From Lathyrus oleraceus (Eukaryota > Streptophyta > Magnoliopsida > Fabales > Fabaceae), in NCBI RefSeq assembly GCF_024323335.1, contig NC_066580.1:89575391-89639390 (forward strand): a DNA stretch of 64,000 bases, given 5' to 3'. This document shows positions 34,223 to 45,279 of this stretch, one piece after another. The notes under the pieces were generated by a model. It searched no databases and was not told the origin of the DNA. It saw nothing but the letters and a program-made list of their open reading frames with translations. Every line of letters begins with the position of its first letter. The first letter of the stretch is position 1. Made by a program: the position numbers and the translations under genes.

Positions 34223-37200
34223 TCACCGGATCCTATTGATAACAGTTCTGCTATGGCTCGCTTCAACTCTGAAAATCCAATCTTTCAAGCTGAAGAAGAG
34301 GGTGATGAAGATTGTGAACTCCCTGAAGAACTTGCCAGGTTATTAAAACAAGGGGAAAGGGTCATTCAACCGTATCAAGAGTCTACTTAAGTGATTAATC
34401 TTGGCACCGAGGACGCCAAGAGAGAAATCAAGATAAGGGCTGCTTTGGAAGATAATGTGAAAAAGGCGCTGATTGAATTGCTGCAAGAGTATGTTGACAT
34501 CTTCGCTTGGTCGTATCAGGACATGCCAGGGCTGGACACAGACATTGTGGTACACCGTTTGCCTCTCAAACAAGGTTGTCCTCCGGTCAAGCAGAAGCTC
34601 AGAAGAACAAGACCAGAGATGGCTGTCAAGATAAAGGAAGAAGTGCAAAAATAGTTGGATGCAGGGTTTCTAGCAGTCACAAATTATCCGCCATGGATTG
34701 CAAATATCGTTCCAGTACCTAAGAAGGATGGAAAGGTAGGGATGTGTGTTGACTACCGGGATCTGAACAGAGCTAGCCCTAAGGATGATTTCCCATTACC
34801 TCACATTGACGTTTTGGTGGATAACACGGCTCAGTTCTCGGTATTCTCCTTCATGGATGGCTTTTCTGGCTATAATCAAATTAAGATGGCACCAGAAGAC
34901 ATGGAGAAGACAACATTCATAACCCCATGGGGCACCTTCTGCTACAAGGTGATGTCGTTTGGTCTGAAAAATGCCGGAGCAACATATCAACGAGCGATGG
35001 TAACTCTTTTCCATGATATGATTCATCATGAAATCGAGGTTTATGTTGATGATATGATTTCCAAATCTCAGACGGAAGAAGTACATTTGGTGAATTTGCA
35101 GAAATTGTTTGAGCGTTTGAGAAAATTCAAGTTGAGGCTTAATCCGAACAAGTGTACTTTTGGGGTGAGATCTGGAAAATTACTGGGTTTTATTGTTAGT
35201 GAAAAACGGATTGAGGTGGATTCGGCCAAAGTGAAAGCGATACAGGAAATGCCTGAGCCAAGAACAGAGAAACAAGTCCGTGGTTTCTTAGGGAGGTTGA
35301 ACTACATTGCAAGGTTCATCTCTCACCTAACATCCACGTGCGAGCCAATATTCAAATTGCTGAGAAAAGATCAGGCTATCAGGTGGAATGATGATTGCCA
35401 AAGGGATTTCAAGAAGATAAAAGAGTATTTGCAGAATCCTCCTATCCTTATGCCTCCGGTCTAAGGGAGACCGCTGATTATGTATTTGACAGTACTAGAC
35501 AATTCCATGGGTTGTGTTCTCGGTCAACACGACGAGACAGGTAGGAAAGAGCATGCCATCTACTACCTGAGTAAGAAATTCACAGATTGCGAGTCGAGAT
35601 ACTCGATGCTTGAAAAGACATGTTGTGCACTTGCATGGGCTGCTAAGCGTTTGAGACAATACATGCTGACTCACACAACCTTACTGATCTCCAAGATGGA
35701 TCCTGTCAAATACATATTCGAGAAGCCAGCTCTCACCGGAAGGGTTGCTCGTTGGTAAATGGTACTGACAGAGTACGATATCCAGTATACATCCCAGAAA
35801 GCCATCAAGGGGAGTATTCTGTCAGACTATCTTGCTCAACATCCGGTTGAAGATTATGAGCCAATGAAGTTTGATTTTCCAGATGAAGACATCATGTTCC
35901 TCAAGATGAAAGACTGTGAAGAGCCAGTTGTTGAGGAGGGACCTGATCCAGACGAAAAGTGGACTTTGTTGTTTGATGGGGCTGTCAATGCCAGAGGAAG
36001 TGGAATTGGCGATGTCATTACTACTCCGAAAGGTGCCCACATGCCTTTCACCGCTCGTCTGACTTTCGAGTGCACCAATAATGAAGCTGAGTATGAAGCT
36101 TGTATCTTGGGTATTGAGCAAGCCATTGATTTGAGAATCAAGACTCTGGACATCTTCGGAGATTCAGCTCTAGTGATCAATCAAGTGAATGGTGATTGGA
36201 ATACTCTCCAGCCCAATCTGGTCCCTTACAGAGATTACACGAGAAGACTATTGACTTTCTTCACAACAGTAAAGTTGTATCACATACCTCGTGATGAGAA
36301 CCAGATGGCATATGCTCTTTCCACTCTATCCTCCATGATCAATGTGATTCGGTGGAACCACGCTCCCAGGATCGATGTGATGCGCCTCGACAGGGCCGCG
36401 TATGTGTTTGCTGCTGAACTGGTAGTTGATGACAAGCCCTGGTACCACGACATCAATTGCTTTCTGAAGAATCAAGAGTACCCTGCAGGGGCATCCAACA
36501 ATGATAGAAAGACTTTGAGAAGATTGGCAGGCAGTTTCTTCTTGAATAAAGACGATGTGTTGTATAAGAGGAACTTCGACATGGTTTTGCTCAGATGTGT
36601 GGATAGACACGAAGCAGACATGTTAATGCAGGAAGTTCATGAAGGCTCCTTCGGTACTCATGCCGGCGGACATGCAATGGCTAAGAAATTGTTGAGAGCG
36701 GGTTATTACTGGATGACCGTGGAATTTGATTGTTTCAAATATGCTCGGAAGTGTCATAAATGCTAGATTTATGCTGATAAGGTACATGTGCCGCCAAATC
36801 CTTTGAATGTGATGTCTTCGTCGTGGCCTTTTGCTATGTGGGGCATTGATATGATTGGAAAGATTGAGCCGACCGCCTCCAATGGGCATCGCTTCATCCT
36901 TGTTGCCATCGACTATTTCACCAAGTGGGTCGAAGCAACATCGTTTGCGAATGTCACCAGACATGTGGTTGCCCGATTCATTAAGAAAGAAATCATTTGT
37001 CGCTATGGGATTCCCGAAAGAATCATTACTGATAATGGTTCTAATCTCAACAACAAAATGATGAAGGAGTTGTGCCAGAACTTCAACATTCAGCATCACA
37101 ATTCTTCCCCTTACCGCCCTAAGATGAATGGTGTTGTTGAGGCAGCAAATAAGAACATAAAGAAGATTGTGCAGAAGATGGTCGTTACGTACAGAGATTA

Positions 37201-37690
37201 GCATGAGATGCTACCATTCGCCTTGCATGGGTACCGTACTTCAGTATGTACATCGACCGGGGAAACCCCTTACTCCCTTGTGTATGGTATGGAAGCAGTC
37301 CTACTTGTTGAAGTGGAGATTCCTTCTCTAAGAGTCCTGTTGGATGTCAAGTTAGACGAAGCTGAATGGATTCGGACAAGGTTCAATGAGTTGAGTCTTA
37401 TCGAAGAGAAGCGAATGGCAGCCATTTGTCATGGGCAGTTGTATCAGAGTCGGATGAAGAGAGCCTTTGATCAGAAAGTGTGTCCTCGATGCTTCCAGGT
37501 CGGAGATTTGGTGTTGAAAAGGATCCTTCCTCCTTAGACAGATCACAAGGGCAAGTGGACTCCTAACTATGATGGACCGTATATTGTCACCAAGGTTTTT
37601 GATGGTGGGGCCTTAATGCTTACAACTATGGATGGTGAAAACTTCACTTCCCCTGTGAACTCAGACGCAGTTAAAAAATACTTCGCATAA
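34223..37690 (+). pseudogene. pol: pol of the inner Ogre-like element: RT, RNase H, second RNase H, integrase
   Basis: One frame without frameshift but with stops at 34388, 34652, 35462, 35756, 36764, 37199 and 37535. RT: VGMCVDYRDLNRASPKDDF, FMDGFSGYNQIKMAPEDMEK, YVDDM at 35042. RNase H: MYLTVLDNSMGCVLGQHD. Second RNase H at 35960-36330: LLFDGAVNARGSG, AEYEACILGIEQ. Integrase: zinc domain HEGSFGTHAGGH..CFKYARKCHKC, then Asp 36848, Asp 37031 and Glu 37139 (35 residues between the last two). It ends in NSDAVKKYFA, with the original stop at 37688-37690. The gene is closely parallel to the outer Ogre pol, often residue for residue. Confidence 0.9.
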
Positions 37691-39174
37691 AATAGACCCG
37701 CTGGACAATAAAAAGAATAGTCCAGGCAAAAAATGGGCATCCCGACGAACCAAGAAAATGAAAAGGTTCGGGAAAAAGTTAGGGATAAAGAATAAAAATA
37801 ATATGTACACCCGGTAAGTTGAAAACCTGCAAAAGGCAACTTAGGCAAAAATGGGTATCCCGGTGGATTGAAAACCCGAAAAGGGCGATCCAGGTAAAAG
37901 TTACGAATTAAGCGAATGATTGTGTTCTGAGTAGTTCTGAATCTCATCTCGTGTTGATAACCGGAAACTTCCGAAGGGTAGGAAACATTCCAATCATCTT
38001 TTTCAGAAAGCTGATCATCTGGAGGATCTTGAAGACGAGCGAGTCATAGTAGAATTGGAACCCGATAGGAATCCATTTCACATTGCCATTAGATTAATTT
38101 CTGTTTTTATCTTTTGTGTGATTACCTATTTCCAGGGATTGCTTCCTGATTTAAATGCCTATTCAGAGGCCATTCAGTCAATAAAATCATGTTATTCAGT
38201 ACATCATTGTGTTCACTTTCATTTTTTCTGTTTTGTTTGCAAAAATGACGTCCGAATTTTTGATAAACATCGCATCATGAAACATAAGAGCTTTATTGGT
38301 ACATGCTCAATAAACATTGAAAATTGCTGTGAATTTTAAGTGCTTTAGATCGTCTATTCAGAACAGGTACCCTCGGGGCATTTCCTTAAGGTTCCCAGCC
38401 GAAGATCGAGGATGTTTTCCCCCATCAGTCGAAGTTGGTATCTTATCCCTGCAGAGCTGGTCCGAGCGTTGGATTCTTCAATCCCCAGCAGGTTCTCACT
38501 GCTGTACCTCCCCCAAGCGGTTGTTTCAGAATATACACTCCCCAGTAGAGTTGACAGTGCCAGACTATATATCCCCAACGGAGTTGACAGTGCCAGACTG
38601 TATCTTCCCAGCAGAAGCTTTTGCTCCTCAGAGTTCGATGCCAGATCGATAATCCCAATGCAAGATCCATGGTACCGTATCGGTGTTTGCTTCCCTTGCT
38701 GAGTCATCTCTCTCGCAGATTATGGTTGCCAGAACCACTATCTCTTTCCCCAACAACAAGCTTTCAGTGCCGTTCTCTCCCTAGTCTGAGCCTCGGTATT
38801 TCGTTATTGCCAGAACACCGAGTGACGGTTCATTTCCCCACAGAATTCTGTGTGTTGTGTATCTCCTCCAACAACATTGCCAGGGTCTAGAAGATGGTGA
38901 TCATTTCCCCAGCAAAATTCTTTGCCTCGGCTTGGCATTCTACCCAGCATTTCGCATCCCTGCATGTAGAATCATATTGCCTTGCATCCTCCCAAATCGC
39001 GTAGCATTTCCATTTTCATGGAGCATTACGCCATTGAAAAATTCAAACATACGCATGTAAGCATAAAACATTCTCGGTATCCCAAGTGATAAGCCAGAAG
39101 TTGTTTCCAGTACTCAGACTGAAGATTGTTCACGACTTACCTTTATTATCCCCAGCAAGTGTCATTGGCCCATG
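37691..39174 (+). repeat. 3' non-coding region of the inner element, CCCCAG-type repeats
   Basis: No gene. It carries the same post-pol block types as the outer Ogre (TTGAAAACCCGAAAAGGGCG near 37867). Loose CCCCAGYAGAGTTGACAGTG units follow at 38480-38900, including a near-exact pair at about 38538 and 38575. The overlapping short ORFs on both strands here are chance frames. Confidence 0.6.
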
Positions 39175-39191
39175 CGCCGCCTCTATTATTT

Positions 39192-39800
39192 TTCCGGTAT
39201 TCAGACCGAAGTGGCGTTCAGGCCAGTTTTCCGATGTTCAGATCGAAGAAGTTTCCGACGTTCAGGTCGATGCAACTTGTGGCATTCAGGCCAGTTTCCG
39301 GTATTCATATCGAAGTGGCATTCAGGCCAGTTTTCCGATGTTCAGATCGAAGAAGTTTCCAACATTCAGGTCGACACAACTTGTGGCATTCAGGCCAATT
39401 TCCGTTATTCAGACCGAAGTGGCATTCATGCCAGTTTTCGGTATTCAGACCGAAGTGGCGTTCAGGCCAGTTTTCCGATGTTCAGATCGAAGAAGTTTCC
39501 GATGTTCAGGTCGATGCAACTTGTGGCATTTAGGCCAATTTTTCGATATTCAGATCGAAGTGGCATCTAGGCCAGTTTCCGGTATTCAGCCCGAAGTGGC
39601 GTTCAGGCCAGTTTTCCGATGTTCAGATCGAAGAAGTTTCTGACGTTCAGGTCGATGCAACTTGTGGCATTCAGGCCAATTTTTGGTATTCAGATCGAAG
39701 TGGCATTCAGGCCAGTTTTCCGATGTTCAAATCGAAGAAGTTTCCGACATTCAGGTCGACACAACTTGTGGCATTCACGCCAGCCTCTCGGTGTTCAGAC
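39192..39800 (+). repeat. Tandem array (about 35-bp subunit, 104/140-bp higher-order units) in the 3' region
   Basis: Subunits of the form GGCATTCAGGCCAGTTTTCC followed by a GATGTTCAGATCGAAG-type half repeat about every 35 bp. The distinctive block CCAGTTTTCCGATGTTCAG recurs at 39223, 39327, 39467, 39608 and 39712: intervals of 104, 140, 141 and 104, i.e. three or four subunits. All three frames are open in places, which makes false ORFs such as 39086-39643. Confidence 0.85.
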
Positions 39801-40124
39801 CGATATTAATAATCTCATATCTTCCGATGTTCAGATCAAAGTCATTTCTAGTATTCAGACTGATGAGCGGCATTCAGGCCATGGTTATTTCTATGTTACC
39901 ATTTATTTTAGTATCCAGGTTAACATTCTTTTTCGGTATTCAGACTGACTCTCACCGTACCAGACGGATTCTTCTTTCAAGACCACCTCTTTGCCGATTC
40001 TGACAGGCATTGTTACTTCACTTCACTTCAGTGCAAATTTTCGGGCTTTTATTGTATTCAATCCCTTGATACCTCGAAAGTGCGAAAGCCGCTGCTATCT
40101 TCTTTTCGGGTCTCCAGTTGATTG

Positions 40125-40136
40125 AATAGGGGCAGC
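40125..40136 (+). promoter_or_regulatory. Polypurine tract, first (duplicated) copy
   Basis: AATAGGGGCAGC stands before TGTAATACC at 40137, the truncated LTR copy; the second copy is at 40941-40952 before the full 3' LTR. Confidence 0.75.
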
Positions 40137-40940
40137 TGTAATACCTCAAAATTTGCCCCCCTCATTCATGCATTCATTTTTAGGTCATTTAACATTTCAT
40201 ATTGCATTTCATCATGTCAATCGGAATTAGATCCAAGAAGCTTGAATATCATCCAAGATACTTTGTGGGTCCTATCTGGGTGATCAGTCAACACAAGGGA
40301 ATGGCTTGAGATACTTCCAACATGTTCAAATGGGGTCTATTCATCAGTCAAAACGTTAATCTTGAAGGAGAAAAAGTGGCATTTAGGCCAGTTTCCGGTA
40401 TTCAGACCGAAGTGGCGTTCAAGCCAGTTTTCCGATGTTCAGATCGAAGAAGTTTCTGACGTTCAGGTCGATGCAACTTGTGGCATTCAGGCCAGTTTTT
40501 GGTATTCAGATCGAAGTGGCATTCAGGCCAGTTTTCTGATGTTCAGATCGAAGAAGTTTCCGACATTCAGGTCGATGCAACTTGTGGCATTCACGCCAGC
40601 CTCTCGGTGTTCAGACCGATATTAATAATCTCATATCTTCCGATGTTCAGATCAAAGTCATTTCCAGTATTCAGACTGATGAGCGGCATTCAGGCCATGG
40701 TTATTTCTGTGTTACCATTTATTTTGGTATCCAGGTTAACATTCTTTTTCGGTATTCAGACTGACTCTCACCGTACCAGACGGATTCTTCTTTCAAGACC
40801 ACCTCTTTGCTGATTCTGACAGGCATTGTTACTTCACTTCACTTCAGTGCAAATTTTCGGGCTTTTATTATATTCAATCCCTTGATACCTCGAAAGTGCA
40901 AAAGTCGCTGCTATCTTCTTTTCGGGTCTCCAGTTGATTG

Positions 40941-40952
40941 AATAGGGGCAGC
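40941..40952 (+). promoter_or_regulatory. Polypurine tract before the full 3' LTR of the inner element
   Basis: AATAGGGGCAGC directly precedes the LTR start TGTAATACC at 40953 and resembles the outer Ogre tract AAATAGGGGCATC. Confidence 0.8.
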
Positions 40953-43239
40953 TGTAATACCTCAAAATTTGCCCCTCTCATTCATGCATTCATTTTTAGG
41001 TCATTTAACATTTCATATTGCATTTCATCATGTCAATCGGAATTAGATCCAAGAAGCTTGAATATCATCCAAGATACTTTGTGGGTCCTATCTGGGTGAT
41101 CAGTCAACACAAGGGAATGGCTTGAGATACTTCCAACATGTTCAAATGGGGTCTATTCATCAGTCAAAACGTTAATCTTGAAGGAGAAAAAGTTTGTTCA
41201 TGAGCTGTCATGCTCGCTAGGCGAAGCCCACGCGTTTCGGAAAAAAAAACGAAAAAAAAAAAACGAAAATAAAATAAAATAAAAAAAAAAAAAAAAAAAA
41301 ATAAAATTTAACAGAAAAATCTTGGACTTGAACCTCTCTCTTTTGAGCCTACAAAGTCACAAAAATCAGGTTATAAATTCTAGACTTCCATCTCCCAAAA
41401 AACCCTAGGAAAAAGATAGTGAGAGAAGAGCTAACAGAGTTCAGAGCAACCTCCAAAGACTGAAGGGAACTCATATTCAAAGAACCAATTCCCTCTCATA
41501 TAAACCCTCAGATTGCTTTGCAAACCCAACCGGGCAATTCAATTTCATTCGATCTCTCCAATCAGGTTTGCCCTATTTCCACTACTTTATACTTTCAACC
41601 TTTGAATTTTGATACCCTTTTGATGCATGTGTTTGACAAGAGGTTTAGGCCTCCTACACTTGGTTGCTTTTTGTGAGCTCTTTTTGTGAATTTTAATGGC
41701 ATGATTCGTGTGGTTACATCTTGATTTGGGACAACTCTTGATTGCGCCCCATCTTGTCATTCTAATCTGTTTGTTGAGTTTTTTGTGAGGGCTCACATGA
41801 CTCCTGAAAGGATAGCTTGCTTGGCATTCCACTTTATTTGTGGGATACCATTTGGAGATTTATTCCGATTACCTGTATTGACTTGCTTTCTTTGATGGTG
41901 CCAGCTCGAGAGATCTCTGGGTTTCTTATTTCTTTAGCTGTTATTACTTCGGATCTTTATCCGTGTGGTAGATCTCTTGATCCTTTATCTTTCCCGTATT
42001 TTACCGCTTTCTTAGCTGGAAGACCTCAATAGGAGGCAATGTTTTCTTTTGTTTGTTTACTTTTGTGCTCAAAGACCTCCAAGAAGAGGCATCAGTGCTA
42101 AAGACCTCCCTGAAGAGGCAATTGACGGATAAAAAGGATTAGTAATCAATCCCCCGTTATTCAGTGTGTTGTTCTTTAAGCTCGCACTACGTGTCGATGC
42201 TTCAGAACAAAAGCCCCAGATCTTTTGTTCGGTCAGTCAGTGGAGAGGGTTCCACCTTTCTGAATCCCCACTCTTTGTCATGAGCTCACCCTGTCAAGGG
42301 TTAAGAGCTATGAGGTCTTATCCTCATTACCCTTTTGATCTGCTCACCCTGATGTTCAATGTCAGTGGTTAAGAGCCCATTTGATTACCTTTTTCATGGC
42401 TTGTTTGTCGAGGTTGATATGACCCCTCTTGACTAAAGCCCTACCTTTGTATGTTTGAGCCCCTTGCTGGTGTGTTTACTTTAAGATACATGTTTTGTGT
42501 GGTGTGATCGTTGCCCTATAAGATTGCTAGGCTTCGTATAGTCTCTAGTCTGCATGTCAATTAAGGTAGCATTGTTCCTTCGTCTAGGACTTCCTTTTTG
42601 CATGAGCATCCCTAAAACACAAACAAACTCATTGATTTTTCTTCTCCTAAGAACACGTTAACTCCTTCTACTACAGGCGAGTAAGTCTCCAAAGGTCGAG
42701 CATCCGGTAGATTGCGTAGTAACGTCGTTCACCTAAAAAACACAACCCTTAACCCGTAGGTAGCCGAACTACGGCTTGCTCTGATTCTCATTCCAGATGA
42801 GATACGTAGGCATAAGACGCGATGTCTTAGCGAGCACACTCCTCTTTAACCCTAGGTAGCCGAGCTACGAAGACTCTGATTCTCATATTCAGATGAGATA
42901 CGTATGCAGTGGATGCGACATCCGTGCGAGTCATTTTCTTTTAACCCCTCTTTTAGTAAATAGTACATTAGATAAACCCATACCCTTTAGACAATAACAA
43001 CAAAAGTGGATCCCGTGGAGTACTACGGATGCGTAGGGGTGCTAATACCTTCCCTTTGCATAATCGGCTCCCGAACCCAAGATTTGGTTGCGAGACCTCG
43101 TCTTTTTCTTTCCTTTTTCCAGGTTTACTTCGAGCGTTTCCTTTCCCTCCTTTGGGATAAATAACACGCGGTGGCGACTCTTCTGTCATTTCTTTCTCGC
43201 CGGTTGTTTTTTCGCATTTCCTTTTTTCAGGTTGCGACA
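40953..43239 (+). repeat. 3' LTR of the inner Ogre-like element (2287 bp)
   Basis: It starts TGTAATACCTC and ends TTGCGACA. TATAAA is at 41499-41504, an A-rich tract at about 41239-41305 and TCGCTAGGCGA at 41214-41224. It matches 26789-29094; the ORFs inside repeat those of the other LTR. Confidence 0.92.
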
Positions 43240-43244
43240 GGTCC
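43240..43244. repeat. Presumed target site duplication of the inner element, right copy (GGTCC)
   Basis: One mismatch to GTTCC at 26784-26788. The outer Ogre repeat region continues right after (CCCCACAGGATTTC). Confidence 0.6.
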
Positions 43245-45266
43245 CCACAGGATTTCTCATTATCCCCTAATATGATCCCCAGTAGAGTTCTTTTATGACA
43301 GATCTTATTGATATCTCTGCATGTTCCCGAGAATTGCTGGAAGATCCCCAACAGTCAGTAGCTGAAACTTTGCTTATCCCTGACGGTGGTCTTTGTCCCC
43401 AGCGGTGATCTGTTGGCTCCTAGTATTTGATGCTCCTCACCAGATTTGGTTTCTCCTGTGGGCCTGGCTTTTCTCTTTTGAGATGTTATACCGGATGTCG
43501 GTCCATTGATTCTTGGACCTGTTTGTGTTAGATATGTCTGTTTGTCAGCATTAATCATACATAAACCACACATATAGATGCATAATTATAGCATTCAGAT
43601 ATTCATGTTGTATTCTTTGCCATATATCTTTGCTTGATATCTCCTGCTATTGGTGAAATGTTCTTCCCCAAGTAGATGTTTGTGTCTGATCTCTCCATAT
43701 AGAGATCCCCATAGGCATAAAGTGTCTATCTTTCCTTCATCACTCCCCACTGAGTTAGATCCTCGTGGATGATTATTGTTTCAGTTTCCTCCCTATGTGT
43801 TGGGATGGAATTACTCCCCTGAGTTATATCCTCATTGGGTTGAGTCTTGTTTCATTGTGTCTCTCTAGTTTGTTCCTAGATTGACTCCTTTCTTGTTTTT
43901 CCCCTACAGTTTCCTGTGGTTTAGTTGTTTGATTGCTCAGTATCCAGTAATTGTTCATCTTTTCCCCAGTGGAACTATGTGGCCTTCTACCCAGTAACCA
44001 GTAGTTGTAAGTCCTTTTCTTGTGGTTTTCTACCCAGTAACCGGTAGATGTAATCCCCTCTTTGTTGGTTATCTTTATCCAATATTCGGTATCGATATTC
44101 CTTCGTTTTGAGTATACCACCAAGTAACCGGTGATATATCTCATGAATAATTGCTCTTGTCAAGCAATTCATCCCCCGCGAGTCATCTTTCATTTACCTC
44201 TTTTGTTTGGTAATGATTGTTTCTCCTTTGGATTGGTCATCATTTTATACCCAGTAACCGGTATCCCGATGTCCTTTCTTTTCGGTCGATTTATCCTTTA
44301 TTAACCCAGTAACAGGTTGTGGATAATCTTCCATGCGAGTATGTTAACTATGTTCTAACGGTAATACATAATATATCTCATGCACTCTTCAGTCGAAGTC
44401 TTTTTCTTCCCCAGTCGAGTAAGATTCGAATTTCCTTGAGAAATCGAATGCCCATCCTTTAAGATGAGTTTGCTTTTTCAGCCCTCCTTTCGGATGATGA
44501 GTGTCTTGGATATGTTCCCAATTCACGCCTAGTTGGTCACCTTTTATATGCCCAGTAACCGGTATCCCTGGTGTTCCTTCCTTTTGTTCCCTATTATGAC
44601 TTTTTGTCCCCTGTGGAGTCAGATTTTTCTGAGTTGAGATTGGGCCTTTTGGGTCCTCCTCAGGTGTTTCGGATGATTGATATCTCTCACCCTTATACCG
44701 GTCTTAGATATTCTTTCTCCCTGAGCGTGTTGTTCTCTCACCCTTATACCGGTGTTTTGATAACATGTCTCTCTTTGAGTTTATTACCCAGTAACCGGTA
44801 ATTTCTCGTTGTTTCTTCCTCAGCTGGATCCTTCATGGATTTCCCCATCTGAGTCCGGATTTTTATCTAATGTATCCTTTGTGGATAGTTTTGCTTTATT
44901 AGCATATTCCCCAATACATGCATCTTTGCGTCAGCTCGATTCTTTCCATTGATTTATTTTCGTGGAATCCCTTCGTGTCTCCCAGCAAGTTTTCAAATCG
45001 TGATCTGCTCACGTATGTTACCCCTATTTTTCCCCAGAGTCTCTGTCTCCCTAGTGAGTGTTCTACTTCTATGGACTTTCAGTTTTCCTCTGGTTTCTTT
45101 TTCCTTTATGGCCATATTTCCCCACAAAGTATTAACGTTTGCATGCATACATCTGCATCATGAGGTCTCTTAGGGACCAAAATTCGTCTCTTTGTTATTA
45201 TTTAAGCCCATTATACCTCGTCGAGACAAATATTTTAACCTTCATATCTCCGGCTAGAATGACCTT
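43245..45266 (+). repeat. Ogre 3' non-coding region part 2, dispersed CCCAGTAACCGGTA repeats
   Basis: It continues 25091-26788. About nine copies of (C)CCAGTAACCGGTA or close variants occur near 43990, 44031, 44121, 44251, 44304, 44551 and 44786, with related CACCCTTATACCGGT at 44688 and 44738, mixed with CCCCAGT-type units. No coding content is recognised. Confidence 0.7.
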
Positions 45267-45279
45267 AAATAGGGGCATC
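45267..45279 (+). promoter_or_regulatory. Polypurine tract of the outer Ogre
   Basis: AAATAGGGGCATC lies directly before the 3' LTR start TGTAAGACCC. Confidence 0.82.

Larger units (their letters stand above)
39562..41193 (+). repeat. 816-bp tandem duplication across the internal/3' LTR junction
   Basis: Unit 1 (39562-40377) and unit 2 (40378-41193) each contain 575 bp of internal sequence, including the polypurine tract, followed by the first 241 bp of the LTR. The copies are nearly identical, so the duplication happened after integration. The breakpoint joins LTR ...AAAAAGT to the array at GGCATTTAGG with a short AAGT microhomology. Confidence 0.88.
26789..43239 (+). mobile_element. Inner Ogre-like (Tat-lineage) retrotransposon
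   Basis: LTRs of 2306 and 2287 bp begin TGTAATACCTC and end TTGCGACA. The primer site is tRNA-Arg type, gag and pol are of the Ogre kind with two RNase H domains, and the 3' region carries a tandem array. Unlike the outer Ogre it has no ORF1 and no protease motif. A Tekay-like solo LTR lies in its leader, and an 816-bp tandem duplication covers the internal/3' LTR junction. Its LTRs differ by about 3% in the first 150 bp compared by eye, less than those of the host Ogre, as nesting predicts. Confidence 0.9.

Noticed and set aside
40137..40377. A separate truncated insertion of an LTR
   Set aside because: It is fully explained by the 816-bp tandem duplication of the internal/LTR junction.
39086..40813. 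Several open frames of 100-185 codons in the inner element 3' region
   Set aside because: They are the three frames of the tandem array; the same residues recur with the repeat and no start, domain or codon signal supports a gene.
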